63,569 bases of DNA from a virus. Each line of letters begins with the position of its first letter. Position 1 is the stretch's first letter. The translations under genes were made by a program, and so were the position numbers. The notes beneath the pieces are model-generated. The model saw nothing but the letters and a program-made list of their open reading frames with translations. It was not told the DNA's origin and searched no databases. Below, one piece after another: positions 1 through 8,521 of this stretch. The stretch is from IMG/VR virus record IMGVR_UViG_3300004097_000006, positions 1 through 63,569 of that record. One strand, 5' to 3'.

Positions 1-120
1 TTCGTCAAGGTCGTCCGGGTCTTCCTCTTCGTCAAGGTCGTCCGGGTCTTCCTCTTCGTCCGGGTCTTCCTCTTCGTCAAGGTCTTCCTCTTCGTCAAGG
101 TCTTCCTCTTCGTCTTCGCC
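1..120 (-). repeat. Tandem 18/27-base repeat encoding acidic motif
   Basis: In the coding direction, units of GACGAAGAGGAAGACCTT and its CCG variant repeat head to tail. Some carry an extra GACGACCTT. They encode DEEEDL- and DEEEDPDDL-type units. Near-identical DNA units suggest expansion by slippage or recombination; the array may continue past the window edge. Confidence 0.8.
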
Positions 121-1338
121 GTCAAGGTCACCTAAACTAAATGCCTGCTCGTGTCGCTGCTCGATTAATTCGTCAAGGTCGTCCATAAGTTTATCGGATT
201 CGTTATCATCGAAGTCACGGTTTTCAGGGTCAGGCATATCTGCGTCCGACAGGTCACTATCATCGAAGTCATTAGAAGTACCACCTTCCCCTCCAGACTC
301 TTCGTCATCGTAGTCCTGAGTATCATCTGAATCCAAGTCCATCTGCTTAAGGGCGTCTAGATTCTCTTGCAGATCCATATCAGATAATACGCCCTCGTCC
401 TCTTTAGGCTTTTTACCCTGCACTAATATATCCGCAAGCTCTTTACTGGTCTTAGGTTTCATAGTAAGATTGACTTCTTTCTTACGGCCCTCAAGTCTTC
501 GCTTCAATCTCTCGCGTTCGGACCTAATGGCTTCTTGATCCTCCCGTCTCTTCTTACGCTCCTGATTCTTCTTTTCACGCCTAGCTGCTTCGTTATCGGC
601 TCTGGCTAGGTTTCTATCAGAAATGCGTCGGGCCTTGTCCGATTCTTTTTCGTACTGAAGGTTCTCAGCCATTTCTTCAACAGAGATGGTCCCTTCAGGC
701 CATTTATTCTTAGGCATTACTTTCGATGCGTTAAGTACCATATCAAACTGCTCTTTACTTATAGTAAGTACTTTACCATCAGTAGTAACTAGTTTAGCTC
801 CTTTACTATCACGTAAGAAGCGGACACCTACAATAGACTTCTTTGGGAATGAGTGAACAACCTTGGTACCATTACGCTTCCTAATGGGAGTTATGTCCGT
901 AAAATTACGCCATTGGTAATTCTCGAAACTTATACCGTTCTTCAATTCATCCCCTACCCGAGCTTGCGGCTTGAAGTAAGTAGCATCCCACTTAGACTTC
1001 TCTTGGGCCTTTTGGACTCTACCAAGGCCTTTAGGCCCTAGTGTGCGAGAAGCACGACCTCCCTCTCCCTTGTTATTAGTCAGTGGAGGTGGCTTACGCT
1101 TAAGTTTAGAGTTTTTAGATATATTAAGGCCTACACGCTTAGTAACCGTAAAGTCAATGTGGTAGTCTTCAGGAAAGACTATATAGAATTTATCACCCCT
1201 AATGGCTTTCATGCCGTATACGGCACCTTTCACTAATAGTCTCTCATGCTTTCTTGCTACCAGATTCTTATTACGACCTGTATAGGTGTACCATTTGAAT
1301 TGGTCTAAGTTTTCAAACTTAGCGGATTCGCTTAACAT
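1..1338 (-). CDS. Acidic-repeat protein, 3' end cut by window edge
   Basis: An open frame of 446 codons starts at ATG 1338 (upstream AAGGAAT ribosome site) and runs off the left edge without a stop. The N-terminal third is mixed and rich in basic residues. A highly charged middle part (roughly residues 235-290, many Arg/Lys/Glu) looks like a long helix or coiled coil. The last 150 or so residues become extremely acidic and end in tandem units of the type DEEEDL / DEEEDPDDL. The repeat is also visible in the DNA as near-identical 18- and 27-base units at 1-120. I do not recognise a family. It lies downstream of virion genes, so a structural or scaffold-type role is plausible but only inferred. 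The C-terminus cannot be seen. Confidence 0.8.
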   Translation of the reverse strand, partial: MLSESAKFENLDQFKWYTYTGRNKNLVARKHERLLVKGAVYGMKAIRGDKFYIVFPEDYHIDFTVTKRVGLNISKNSKLKRKPPPLTNNKGEGGRASRTLGPKGLGRVQKAQEKSKWDATYFKPQARVGDELKNGISFENYQWRNFTDITPIRKRNGTKVVHSFPKKSIVGVRFLRDSKGAKLVTTDGKVLTISKEQFDMVLNASKVMPKNKWPEGTISVEEMAENLQYEKESDKARRISDRNLARADNEAARREKKNQERKKRREDQEAIRSERERLKRRLEGRKKEVNLTMKPKTSKELADILVQGKKPKEDEGVLSDMDLQENLDALKQMDLDSDDTQDYDDEESGGEGGTSNDFDDSDLSDADMPDPENRDFDDNESDKLMDDLDELIEQRHEQAFSLGDLDGEDEEEDLDEEEDLDEEEDPDEEEDPDDLDEEEDPDDLDE

Positions 1339-1375
1339 AGAAATATTCCTTTTTTATATATAACTATAAATTAGA

Positions 1376-4300
1376 TTAACCGCCTTGTATATATCCTGCT
1401 GGAGGACAATCATAACACATATTTTCACAGGGCAAAACTCTAATCCAAATAAATCTACCGCCATACGGAACTATTGAATAGTCGTTATCGACAAGGCCTT
1501 TCGCTTCCGCTGCCTGTTCTGCAATTTCGGCAGTCTCAAATGTTCCGTCCAAATAGCTGTCAGTAAATTTATCAAAGAAGACCTCTGACTTAGAAGACAT
1601 ATAAACCGTAGGGTTAGTAATGACTACTGTGTCAGGGCGCGATATTGTAAGTCTTGAGTAATCAGGCACAATGGTATCAGGCCTAGTCCATTTAACAGGT
1701 ACTGGTATAGGTACTACTATAGGAGACCTGGTTACTACTACAGGATGTACGTTGTAAGATTGGATCGAAGGTCTAGCTCCAACTACTACTGTACTATTTT
1801 TTAATACTTTAAATAACCTAGGTCCTGCGACAGGTTTTTTAGGGGCTATTACTTTAAAAATTCTTTCTGCCAGTGCAGGAGGAACAGGTGCATTAAATTT
1901 ATATGGAGTAGCCCACTTGATTTCAGGATGTACGTTTACTATAGTATCCTGCCTAGCTGCACGCTTATATCCGCTGTTATCGTAGGCTATGGCTTCAGGT
2001 CTGTAAGCCTTAATGTTATTAGGTGTCTCCTGATATACAACAAAAGAACGTTCAAACTTAATAGTTTCCGCTCTAGGATATATAGTTGAATCCGAGTTAT
2101 AGCTGACAAGTACAGGCTGTCTAAGCTCGTCTTTAGCCCAAGGTATGGCCGGCATTAATGCCGCAGGACTATCCGGAAATATAACTGCCTGTAGGTCACG
2201 TATATCAGACGCACTAAAGCTTACAGGGTTATGGATAAACACAGTCACACCGTCGTGCCTAGTTCCTATCTTAGGCGCGGACCCTTCTGACTTAAATGCC
2301 TCGTACCCATTCACTAGCTCCCTATGTGCGCCTCTAAAAAGAGACATCACATCGTTACTGCCATGAGTCTCTCTTCTCAAGTTATTTGAAACTAGAGAAG
2401 TTGACTTATTCTTGCCGTAAGCAATTGAAGATAATGCCTTGCTCGATGAAAGAGATCCTAGTATAGATCCCTGTCTGTCTACTAGTACGGAACTTGAGCC
2501 TACTAAGGCTGATATAGGTGAAGTATCAGCATACGTACTTACTGATGGGTTGACGACTGAGATAGCTTTTGAGGCTTTAATAGTGGCGCCCTTGGAGGGT
2601 ATAGACGCCACTCTTAGGGGTGTCAAAACTGGTCGTGTACTAACACTTACAATAGACGTATTTAGAGTTCTTTCTACTAAAACAGGCTTTCTCATGAAAG
2701 TAGTAGCATAATCAGGACGGTCTATTGAGACTACATCAGGCAGAATATTACTTTCATACTCTTCGACTTCAAAAGTAGATAATTCCCATAGGCCTGTCCT
2801 ATAGCCGATAGTTACTTCCAGTACATTACGGTCACCGTAAGTAGGTCTAGCGAATCCTTCAAGCTGTAAGGTAGATCCATTAGAAATTATATGATGGAAA
2901 TCGTCTGTAAGGACACCTCTATAGTCTAGAAGGTGGTTAGCTATATCAAGTCTAACGCCGTCTATAATAGGTACAGTTCCGTAAGGTATTACAAGAGGGA
3001 CATAAGTACCCTCCATTAAACCACTTACCGTAACTATATCAGATAAAACTCTATCTGCTATGTGCAGGTTTTCCTTGAAACCAAAGTAAAAACCATTAGG
3101 TACGTAATCTGGTATTGTCTGGGCGATAAAATAAAATGTACTATTACCTAGAACCATTGGAATGGAATGGTCAGTCAGGTAGTTAAACGTAGAGGTTAAT
3201 CCTATGGATATAGTATCACCATGTTTAACTTTTGCTGTATGGCCAGGTAACTGAATACCGTTAATTACCAAGAACGAATCATATATGTCAGGTATCTTTA
3301 CATCGACTTCTGCATCAAAGTCAGTAAGCTCCACTATAGCAGGTGAGCTTATAACAGATTGCCCTAATTTAACATTGAGGACTCTATTCATTATATCTAA
3401 AGAGTCAGGGTCTTGGAAGTCCAAGTCAGCTACTACAGGATTTGGCTCTACTGTAGTATCAACTGTAGTTATATAGACAGGGGACGTGAATATATCCGCG
3501 TATGTAATGTTGGCTGATACTACATCATAAGCATCCGGCCCTGAGGTCAAACATAAGGACAGACTATCTCCGTCTTCGATATCCACAGATGCGGCCTTAG
3601 AGTCCGCATCTCCGTTCACCATGAGTAAACCATTATCCGTAGTTACCGTCTGGGTTACACCTAAACCTAGTCCGAATACTGTATTTGAATCCAAACAAAT
3701 CTCAGTATTTGCTGCTACTACCTTAGGTAAGAACACTGTATATCTGGGCAGTATGTTAGGTGTGTTAGGTAGTAGTGTGTAGCTATATATCGTTTGACCT
3801 ATCACAACAGGAATTAAATCATCCTGACCTGTTTCTCGTATAGATGTTGTACGTATAGCCAGCGTATCACCTGCCACAACTGTGGCGCTCTTACCTGAGG
3901 GGACTCCGTTTACAAGTAGTTCAGTCTCTTGCGTGGTTATTTCAGGTAAAAATACTTGGGTATCTACATTAATGCCCTCTAACGTGACAGGGATGGAGTC
4001 TACTACAGTACCTACATAACCTAACTGGCTTTCACCTAAATTGTATAAGTCAGGCTCGGTATCATAATCAAGAATCTTTAAATCAATGTCTGCGTAAAGG
4101 TTAGGTATGAATACTAAATTGCCTAGTATCGCTATACCGTAGGAAGGTCCTTCCGTAGTAGCGGCCTGTTTAACCAATCCTGGGGGGTCGACTATGTCCT
4201 GGGTATACAGATTATGACCTACGTCATCTACGTATATAACCTCCGTACCTCCATCGCGTCGAATCTCAGTATAAGTATGGTATTTAATATTAGTCTCTTT

Positions 4301-5344
4301 CAGAGTTCTAGTCCTAAGACCTGTCTCACCTCTGAAATAAGTCTGACCACCTTCAAGACCATGGTTAACTAGTATTACGTCCGACACAGGCTCATAGTAA
4401 ACTTTGAAGGCGTTACGTGACATACCTGAGTAAACAGTACCGTCGAAATCGACAACTGTAGTACCTGATACAATGGCCGCACTAATAGTCTCGGTGTTCA
4501 CTACGAAATCTTTAATGACAATTCCGTACTCCAATGGTGTTTCTGTATAGGCAAAAACATCATCGAATTCAATCTTTCTTAAACTGGTAGCGCCTTTCTC
4601 TAAAATGAAAATAGTACCATCGGTACCTGAAACTTTCAAAGGATCCTGAGATTCAATTTCCAATTTCACATTATAAGATTCATCAAATATGACTATCTTA
4701 TTACTTTTACGGTAGGCTACTGCGAATCCATAGCGTACACCAGCCGTGTCAAATAAGGTAAAGTCTGATACTGGGCCTAATAAATCAGTAGGTATAATAC
4801 CCTTAAATATTGGTTCATCCCTAAAATAGGCAGTACTGTCCAAGACATACGTCATATCTCTATGGTAGTCATGGATATGTGTTCTATATTCAGGTAAATC
4901 TAATATAGGTGAGTCTGAGAGAGGTACCGTAGTCTTTAAGGTTAAGTCTACTTTATCGTAGACAGAAATCCCCCTTAAAGGTGATGCCGTCCAGTTACTA
5001 TCAGGTAAAACTTCATAAGGCTCTAGATCTAAATATTCTTCATCGAAGATAGACCCTGAAACTGCTTCGGATATTACAACAAAAGTCCCTGCTAATATTC
5101 CGTCTTGCAGTACGTTAACGAAGACTGGGGTCCCTTTAGTAGTAGAAGCGCTTACGTATACGCTTACCGTATCACCTGCATATACTTCTGCGCTAGGCCC
5201 TTTTCTGGATCCATTGACAGACAGGCCACCAAGGTCTACGCTCATAGTTTCTGATGAAAGTGACTGAGTAGTTACCTTGAACTCAAGACCAATTACCTCT
5301 TCTCCGAGAGACACACCTGACCTATAACCTAATTCGTATAGCAT
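1376..5344 (-). CDS. Large modular virion protein (tail or baseplate associated)
   Basis: A 1322-residue protein with a good AGGAA ribosome site. Roughly residues 1-110 and 440-800 contain repeated beta-type modules that share the pattern 'V/I-N-G ... V-x-x-G-D-T/S-x-x-I/L' (for example VNGVPSGKSATVVAGDTLAI and VNGDADSKAASVDIEDGDSL), at least four copies. Between them, about residues 150-430 have short beta-strand-rich repeats suggestive of a propeller. The last 300 residues are rich in Pro/Val/Ser strings such as RPDTIVP. The protein ends with a Cys-rich tail (CENMCYDCPPAGY). No catalytic motif is seen. Its place next to sheath and adhesin genes supports a virion protein; the exact position in the tail is unknown. 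Confidence 0.75.
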   Translation of the reverse strand: MLYELGYRSGVSLGEEVIGLEFKVTTQSLSSETMSVDLGGLSVNGSRKGPSAEVYAGDTVSVYVSASTTKGTPVFVNVLQDGILAGTFVVISEAVSGSIFDEEYLDLEPYEVLPDSNWTASPLRGISVYDKVDLTLKTTVPLSDSPILDLPEYRTHIHDYHRDMTYVLDSTAYFRDEPIFKGIIPTDLLGPVSDFTLFDTAGVRYGFAVAYRKSNKIVIFDESYNVKLEIESQDPLKVSGTDGTIFILEKGATSLRKIEFDDVFAYTETPLEYGIVIKDFVVNTETISAAIVSGTTVVDFDGTVYSGMSRNAFKVYYEPVSDVILVNHGLEGGQTYFRGETGLRTRTLKETNIKYHTYTEIRRDGGTEVIYVDDVGHNLYTQDIVDPPGLVKQAATTEGPSYGIAILGNLVFIPNLYADIDLKILDYDTEPDLYNLGESQLGYVGTVVDSIPVTLEGINVDTQVFLPEITTQETELLVNGVPSGKSATVVAGDTLAIRTTSIRETGQDDLIPVVIGQTIYSYTLLPNTPNILPRYTVFLPKVVAANTEICLDSNTVFGLGLGVTQTVTTDNGLLMVNGDADSKAASVDIEDGDSLSLCLTSGPDAYDVVSANITYADIFTSPVYITTVDTTVEPNPVVADLDFQDPDSLDIMNRVLNVKLGQSVISSPAIVELTDFDAEVDVKIPDIYDSFLVINGIQLPGHTAKVKHGDTISIGLTSTFNYLTDHSIPMVLGNSTFYFIAQTIPDYVPNGFYFGFKENLHIADRVLSDIVTVSGLMEGTYVPLVIPYGTVPIIDGVRLDIANHLLDYRGVLTDDFHHIISNGSTLQLEGFARPTYGDRNVLEVTIGYRTGLWELSTFEVEEYESNILPDVVSIDRPDYATTFMRKPVLVERTLNTSIVSVSTRPVLTPLRVASIPSKGATIKASKAISVVNPSVSTYADTSPISALVGSSSVLVDRQGSILGSLSSSKALSSIAYGKNKSTSLVSNNLRRETHGSNDVMSLFRGAHRELVNGYEAFKSEGSAPKIGTRHDGVTVFIHNPVSFSASDIRDLQAVIFPDSPAALMPAIPWAKDELRQPVLVSYNSDSTIYPRAETIKFERSFVVYQETPNNIKAYRPEAIAYDNSGYKRAARQDTIVNVHPEIKWATPYKFNAPVPPALAERIFKVIAPKKPVAGPRLFKVLKNSTVVVGARPSIQSYNVHPVVVTRSPIVVPIPVPVKWTRPDTIVPDYSRLTISRPDTVVITNPTVYMSSKSEVFFDKFTDSYLDGTFETAEIAEQAAEAKGLVDNDYSIVPYGGRFIWIRVLPCENMCYDCPPAGYIQGG

Positions 5345-5349
5345 AGCTA

Positions 5350-5400
5350 AATTCCTATGGAAACAAGAAATGGGCGTGCCTCACTAAAAGACACACCCCC
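5350..5400 (-). other. Stem-loop between virion genes
   Basis: On the minus strand GGGGTGTG is followed about 13 bases later by CACGCCC, which pair with one wobble. It lies between the end of the 5420-6580 gene and the start of the next gene. There is no proper T-run, so it is more likely an mRNA processing or stability element than a terminator. Confidence 0.3.
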
Positions 5401-5419
5401 TATTCAAAGTACTACCTAA

Positions 5420-6580
5420 TTAAACGCCGCCGCCTTCTACTAACATTAAGATACGCATACCTTTGTTGTTAATGTGGTTGGCATTCATTGCTTTGTACTT
5501 ACGTGGTGTAGATTCGCCGTATACGGTTACCTCAGTTTCTGACCATTGAGAAATAACATCCGCAGAAGTATAAGCGAATAGGTCAAGCTCATGAGGGTAA
5601 GAGTAACGTTGAGTATTTAAACCTTTTGCGAAATTAAGGATAAACTGGTTATCTTCCGACGTACTTACTTGCTGAGTACTGTTAATAATACGGGTTGCAT
5701 CTGCTGTGTCAATTACCGCACTGTGCGGAATATCTGGTGCATTTATATCGCCTTCACGTATAACAAACTGGTTAATACCATCAGGCTCAGGAGCGTTTAA
5801 CGCGTCATAGGTAGTACCGTCTAACGCTATAGTTCCTGTACCATCAGCTCTAGCACCACCACCACCATTCTCAGAGAATACACAAAATAGAGGAGCTTTA
5901 CCGTCCAATACCGCTCCGCCTGTAACGTCAACCATACGTTGAATACAGAACCAACCGTAAGATGCACCATGATTATCGCGTGATTCTACCCATACCATTA
6001 CCATTATACCTCGAGGCGTAACAGTTAGACGGTACGACATAGGAAATGATTCGTAATCTATTTTAGTTAGATCGATTCCCCAATAAGCAACGTTCATTGT
6101 GTAGCACTTACTCTGAGCTGCTGAGGCTAAATCACCTTCAGGCGCTAAAACCTTTCTGGTGTTCTGCGCGGATTTGTCTAACGATTTATATGTAAGTAAA
6201 CCTGATGTAGCGAAGTCTGTATCACCTACGCTTACGCTCTTAGACATAGTTACTTCTTTAGTAGCACTATCAACCATAACGTTTGTAGGTGTATTAGCCC
6301 AAATACGAAAGCCACCTTCATCGTTATCTACTTCAAACATTAAACGCCAAGGTTGTCTAGAGTCATAAGACGCATTCCCCGAATCAGACTCTTCAATAGC
6401 AAGAGGATCTACTGCCGTTGTAGGTCGCATTAAAATTCGCTTCGACTCACCGTCAATAGTTAAATTGCTATCATTGTCGTTCACGTTCATTATCTCAAAG
6501 CCATTAGCGGCCAAGTCTGTCACTAGTGATTGGACAACTGCTTCCATTCCTACCAGATTACGTTTTTCAATAGTAGCCAT
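5420..6580 (-). CDS. Virion-type protein, member of a paralogous pair (A)
   Basis: Start chosen at ATG 6580 (MATIEKRNL), which has AGGAG seven bases upstream; a longer frame to 6625 has no ribosome site. The 386-residue product is a clear paralogue of the neighbour at 6671-7732. Both begin with '(S/T)IERNxxV', both contain 'WFCIQRxVD', 'FSxxGGGG' and 'NTQRYxYPHxLDxxxYTSADVISQ', and both end with 'NKGMRxLMLxxGxG'. This implies tandem duplication. No enzymatic motif is visible. Setting in the tail gene block suggests a structural protein; I do not recognise the family. Confidence 0.75.
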   Translation of the reverse strand: MATIEKRNLVGMEAVVQSLVTDLAANGFEIMNVNDNDSNLTIDGESKRILMRPTTAVDPLAIEESDSGNASYDSRQPWRLMFEVDNDEGGFRIWANTPTNVMVDSATKEVTMSKSVSVGDTDFATSGLLTYKSLDKSAQNTRKVLAPEGDLASAAQSKCYTMNVAYWGIDLTKIDYESFPMSYRLTVTPRGIMVMVWVESRDNHGASYGWFCIQRMVDVTGGAVLDGKAPLFCVFSENGGGGARADGTGTIALDGTTYDALNAPEPDGINQFVIREGDINAPDIPHSAVIDTADATRIINSTQQVSTSEDNQFILNFAKGLNTQRYSYPHELDLFAYTSADVISQWSETEVTVYGESTPRKYKAMNANHINNKGMRILMLVEGGGV

Positions 6581-6670
6581 TACGGGTACTCCTAATTTAT
6601 TTAGAATTAAATTTAGATATCCCACTTCAAGATATCATACTAAAAATTACATGTTTGAGGCATGCAAATA

Positions 6671-7732
6671 CTAAGTGGCAGAAATACCTGAACCCACGAT
6701 CAACATAAGCATTCGCATGCCTTTGTTATCCTTGAAGTTGGCATTCATAGCCTTATACGTCCGCGGCTGTGTTTCACCGTAGATAAGGAGCGAAGGCTCA
6801 CTGTACTGCGATATTACATCTGCGGACGTATAGCATATCATATCCAGTTGGTGCGGGTATGCGTAACGTTGAGTATTTATTCCTTGTGGAAAGTTCAACA
6901 TATACTTATTACTCTCGCTAATAGCGACCTGCTGGATAGGATTTATTATAGGGCTGGAATCGGCTGTAGGTACAACAGCGCTAACCGATTCTGTAGGTGC
7001 GTTTACATCGTCTTCACGTACTACAAACTTACGTATACCCTCAGCGTCAACTGTATCAAGGTTAGAGCCGCCTCCCCCATCCTGAGAGAACACGCACCAT
7101 AAAGGGGCATGGCCGTCTACAAGAACTACACCATCTGAATCTACGGCTCTCTGTATACAGAACCAGTTAAAACAATCGCCTGCTCTATCTTGCGCTTCCG
7201 CCCAAGTAAACAATACAATACCATGATCGGATACGGATATACGATACGATAGAGGTACTGCTTCTACATTTGTTTCTGAGGGAAAACAACTCCAAGTAGA
7301 AGAACCAGGCTCTCTGTGGAAGAAACTACGATTATAATCCGTAGAATCCCCGTCCACGTTAAGTAAGCCTTGCTCCTTGTCTTCATCAGGTGCTGCTATA
7401 GCAAATGACGACCCCGGTACATACATTATCTGAGTTGGCGTTACTACGTTAACTGAATAAGAGTTAGCCACCTCGTCAGATATATTCTCGATGCGAATCA
7501 CTATACGCCAAGGTTGGGTATCAGCAAGAGCATCAACATCAGTAGTAGGTTTAAGGACGTACAACACAGTACTATCGGAGTAGGACGTCCCTGCACTACT
7601 TATATTAAGTACACCTCCTGTTGCATCGGCTGCTAGTTCCACTTCGAAGCCTCCTGATACCATAGCGTCTACTATGGATTTCCACATAAGCTGTAAGCTT
7701 ACAAAGTTATTACGTTCAATACTAATACCCAT
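6671..7732 (-). CDS. Virion-type protein, member of a paralogous pair (B)
   Basis: 353 residues with GAGGAG upstream of ATG 7732. It shares its whole length with the 5420-6580 product, as described there: N-terminal ERN motif, central WFCIQRAVD and GGGG loop, and C-terminal NKGMRMLML. The two proteins differ most in a central stretch (about residues 60-130), where the other copy is longer. Being adjacent and in the same orientation they look like a duplicated gene whose copies diverged, perhaps as two chains of one tail substructure. No catalytic residues recognised. Confidence 0.75.
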   Translation of the reverse strand: MGISIERNNFVSLQLMWKSIVDAMVSGGFEVELAADATGGVLNISSAGTSYSDSTVLYVLKPTTDVDALADTQPWRIVIRIENISDEVANSYSVNVVTPTQIMYVPGSSFAIAAPDEDKEQGLLNVDGDSTDYNRSFFHREPGSSTWSCFPSETNVEAVPLSYRISVSDHGIVLFTWAEAQDRAGDCFNWFCIQRAVDSDGVVLVDGHAPLWCVFSQDGGGGSNLDTVDAEGIRKFVVREDDVNAPTESVSAVVPTADSSPIINPIQQVAISESNKYMLNFPQGINTQRYAYPHQLDMICYTSADVISQYSEPSLLIYGETQPRTYKAMNANFKDNKGMRMLMLIVGSGISAT

Positions 7733-7749
7733 TATGGGTTCTCCTCGAC

Positions 7750-8511
7750 CTATTGCATGGCCAGATAGTCTATAATTACTTTGGGAGTGACAGGAGCCAC
7801 GCCCAAGTTCTTAAACGTAAAATAAAGCTTATCACTAACAGGTGTTTCTAAGTTAGCCATAAACGAGAATCTACGCTTGTACTCTTTAGTGCTTGCATCG
7901 ACTAGAAGAACACCCTCATCCTGCATAAAGTCTATGTGACTAATGAAGGTGAAAGGGTTCTTATCATCACGCATGGACGTGGTGTATCCCGTTAGTTGTA
8001 TATCAGGGGCATTCAGTATGACTTTAAGTAACATTAACGTTTTAGCTAAAGGTAGCTCAAAGTCATATACCTCACCCGTTGATAACTGTAAGGGACACTC
8101 CAACTCGGAAGTCCCCCGGGCTCCGGCATTAGTCGCAGCGTCAACCCATTGTATAGAACCATCAAGCTGTTTCTGAGCCAGTTGCCCTGGCGAACCTCCA
8201 GAGGGTAAAATACGATTGATGTCGATGGCAAGGGCGCCGTCTTCGTTAATTAGCATCGGAGCAACAACTTCTCCGATGCCCCCTCCCAGAGAAGCGTCAA
8301 GCCACTCTGAGAGGTCATCAGACATTTGGTAGTAGGCGCTAGTCTCTTTTACGTAGACTAACATACCGGGCTTCTTCTTAACTATGTGCATATCATCACG
8401 TTCGACTAACGTAGTCAGAGATTGAAAGCCACCACGTAAATATTTATCTTCAAGTAAGAAGGGGAGCTGAGGAAACGAGGGCAACAGGAACGATTGTAAA
8501 AATACAGGCAC
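7750..8511 (-). CDS. Tail-fibre-type virion protein
   Basis: Start set at GTG 8511, which sits five bases after a perfect AAGGAGG and just past the stop of the preceding gene. ATG-based alternatives would lie deep inside that gene or lose the conserved N-terminus. The 253-residue product has a Gly-rich 'GGSPGQ ... DGSIQWVDA' segment (about residues 125-145), a pattern common where tail fibre shafts meet their tip. It then has a beta-rich C-terminal half ending with 'PKVIIDYLAMQ'. It follows the Ig-domain adhesin in the same operon, so it is probably another fibre or a fibre-associated protein. Family assignment is by pattern only. Confidence 0.65.
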   Translation of the reverse strand: MPVFLQSFLLPSFPQLPFLLEDKYLRGGFQSLTTLVERDDMHIVKKKPGMLVYVKETSAYYQMSDDLSEWLDASLGGGIGEVVAPMLINEDGALAIDINRILPSGGSPGQLAQKQLDGSIQWVDAATNAGARGTSELECPLQLSTGEVYDFELPLAKTLMLLKVILNAPDIQLTGYTTSMRDDKNPFTFISHIDFMQDEGVLLVDASTKEYKRRFSFMANLETPVSDKLYFTFKNLGVAPVTPKVIIDYLAMQ

Positions 8512-8521
8512 AGCAACCTCC

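Noticed and set aside
6581-6625. N-terminal extension of the 5420-6580 gene
   Set aside because: No ribosome site, and the paralogue begins at the equivalent of the shorter start.
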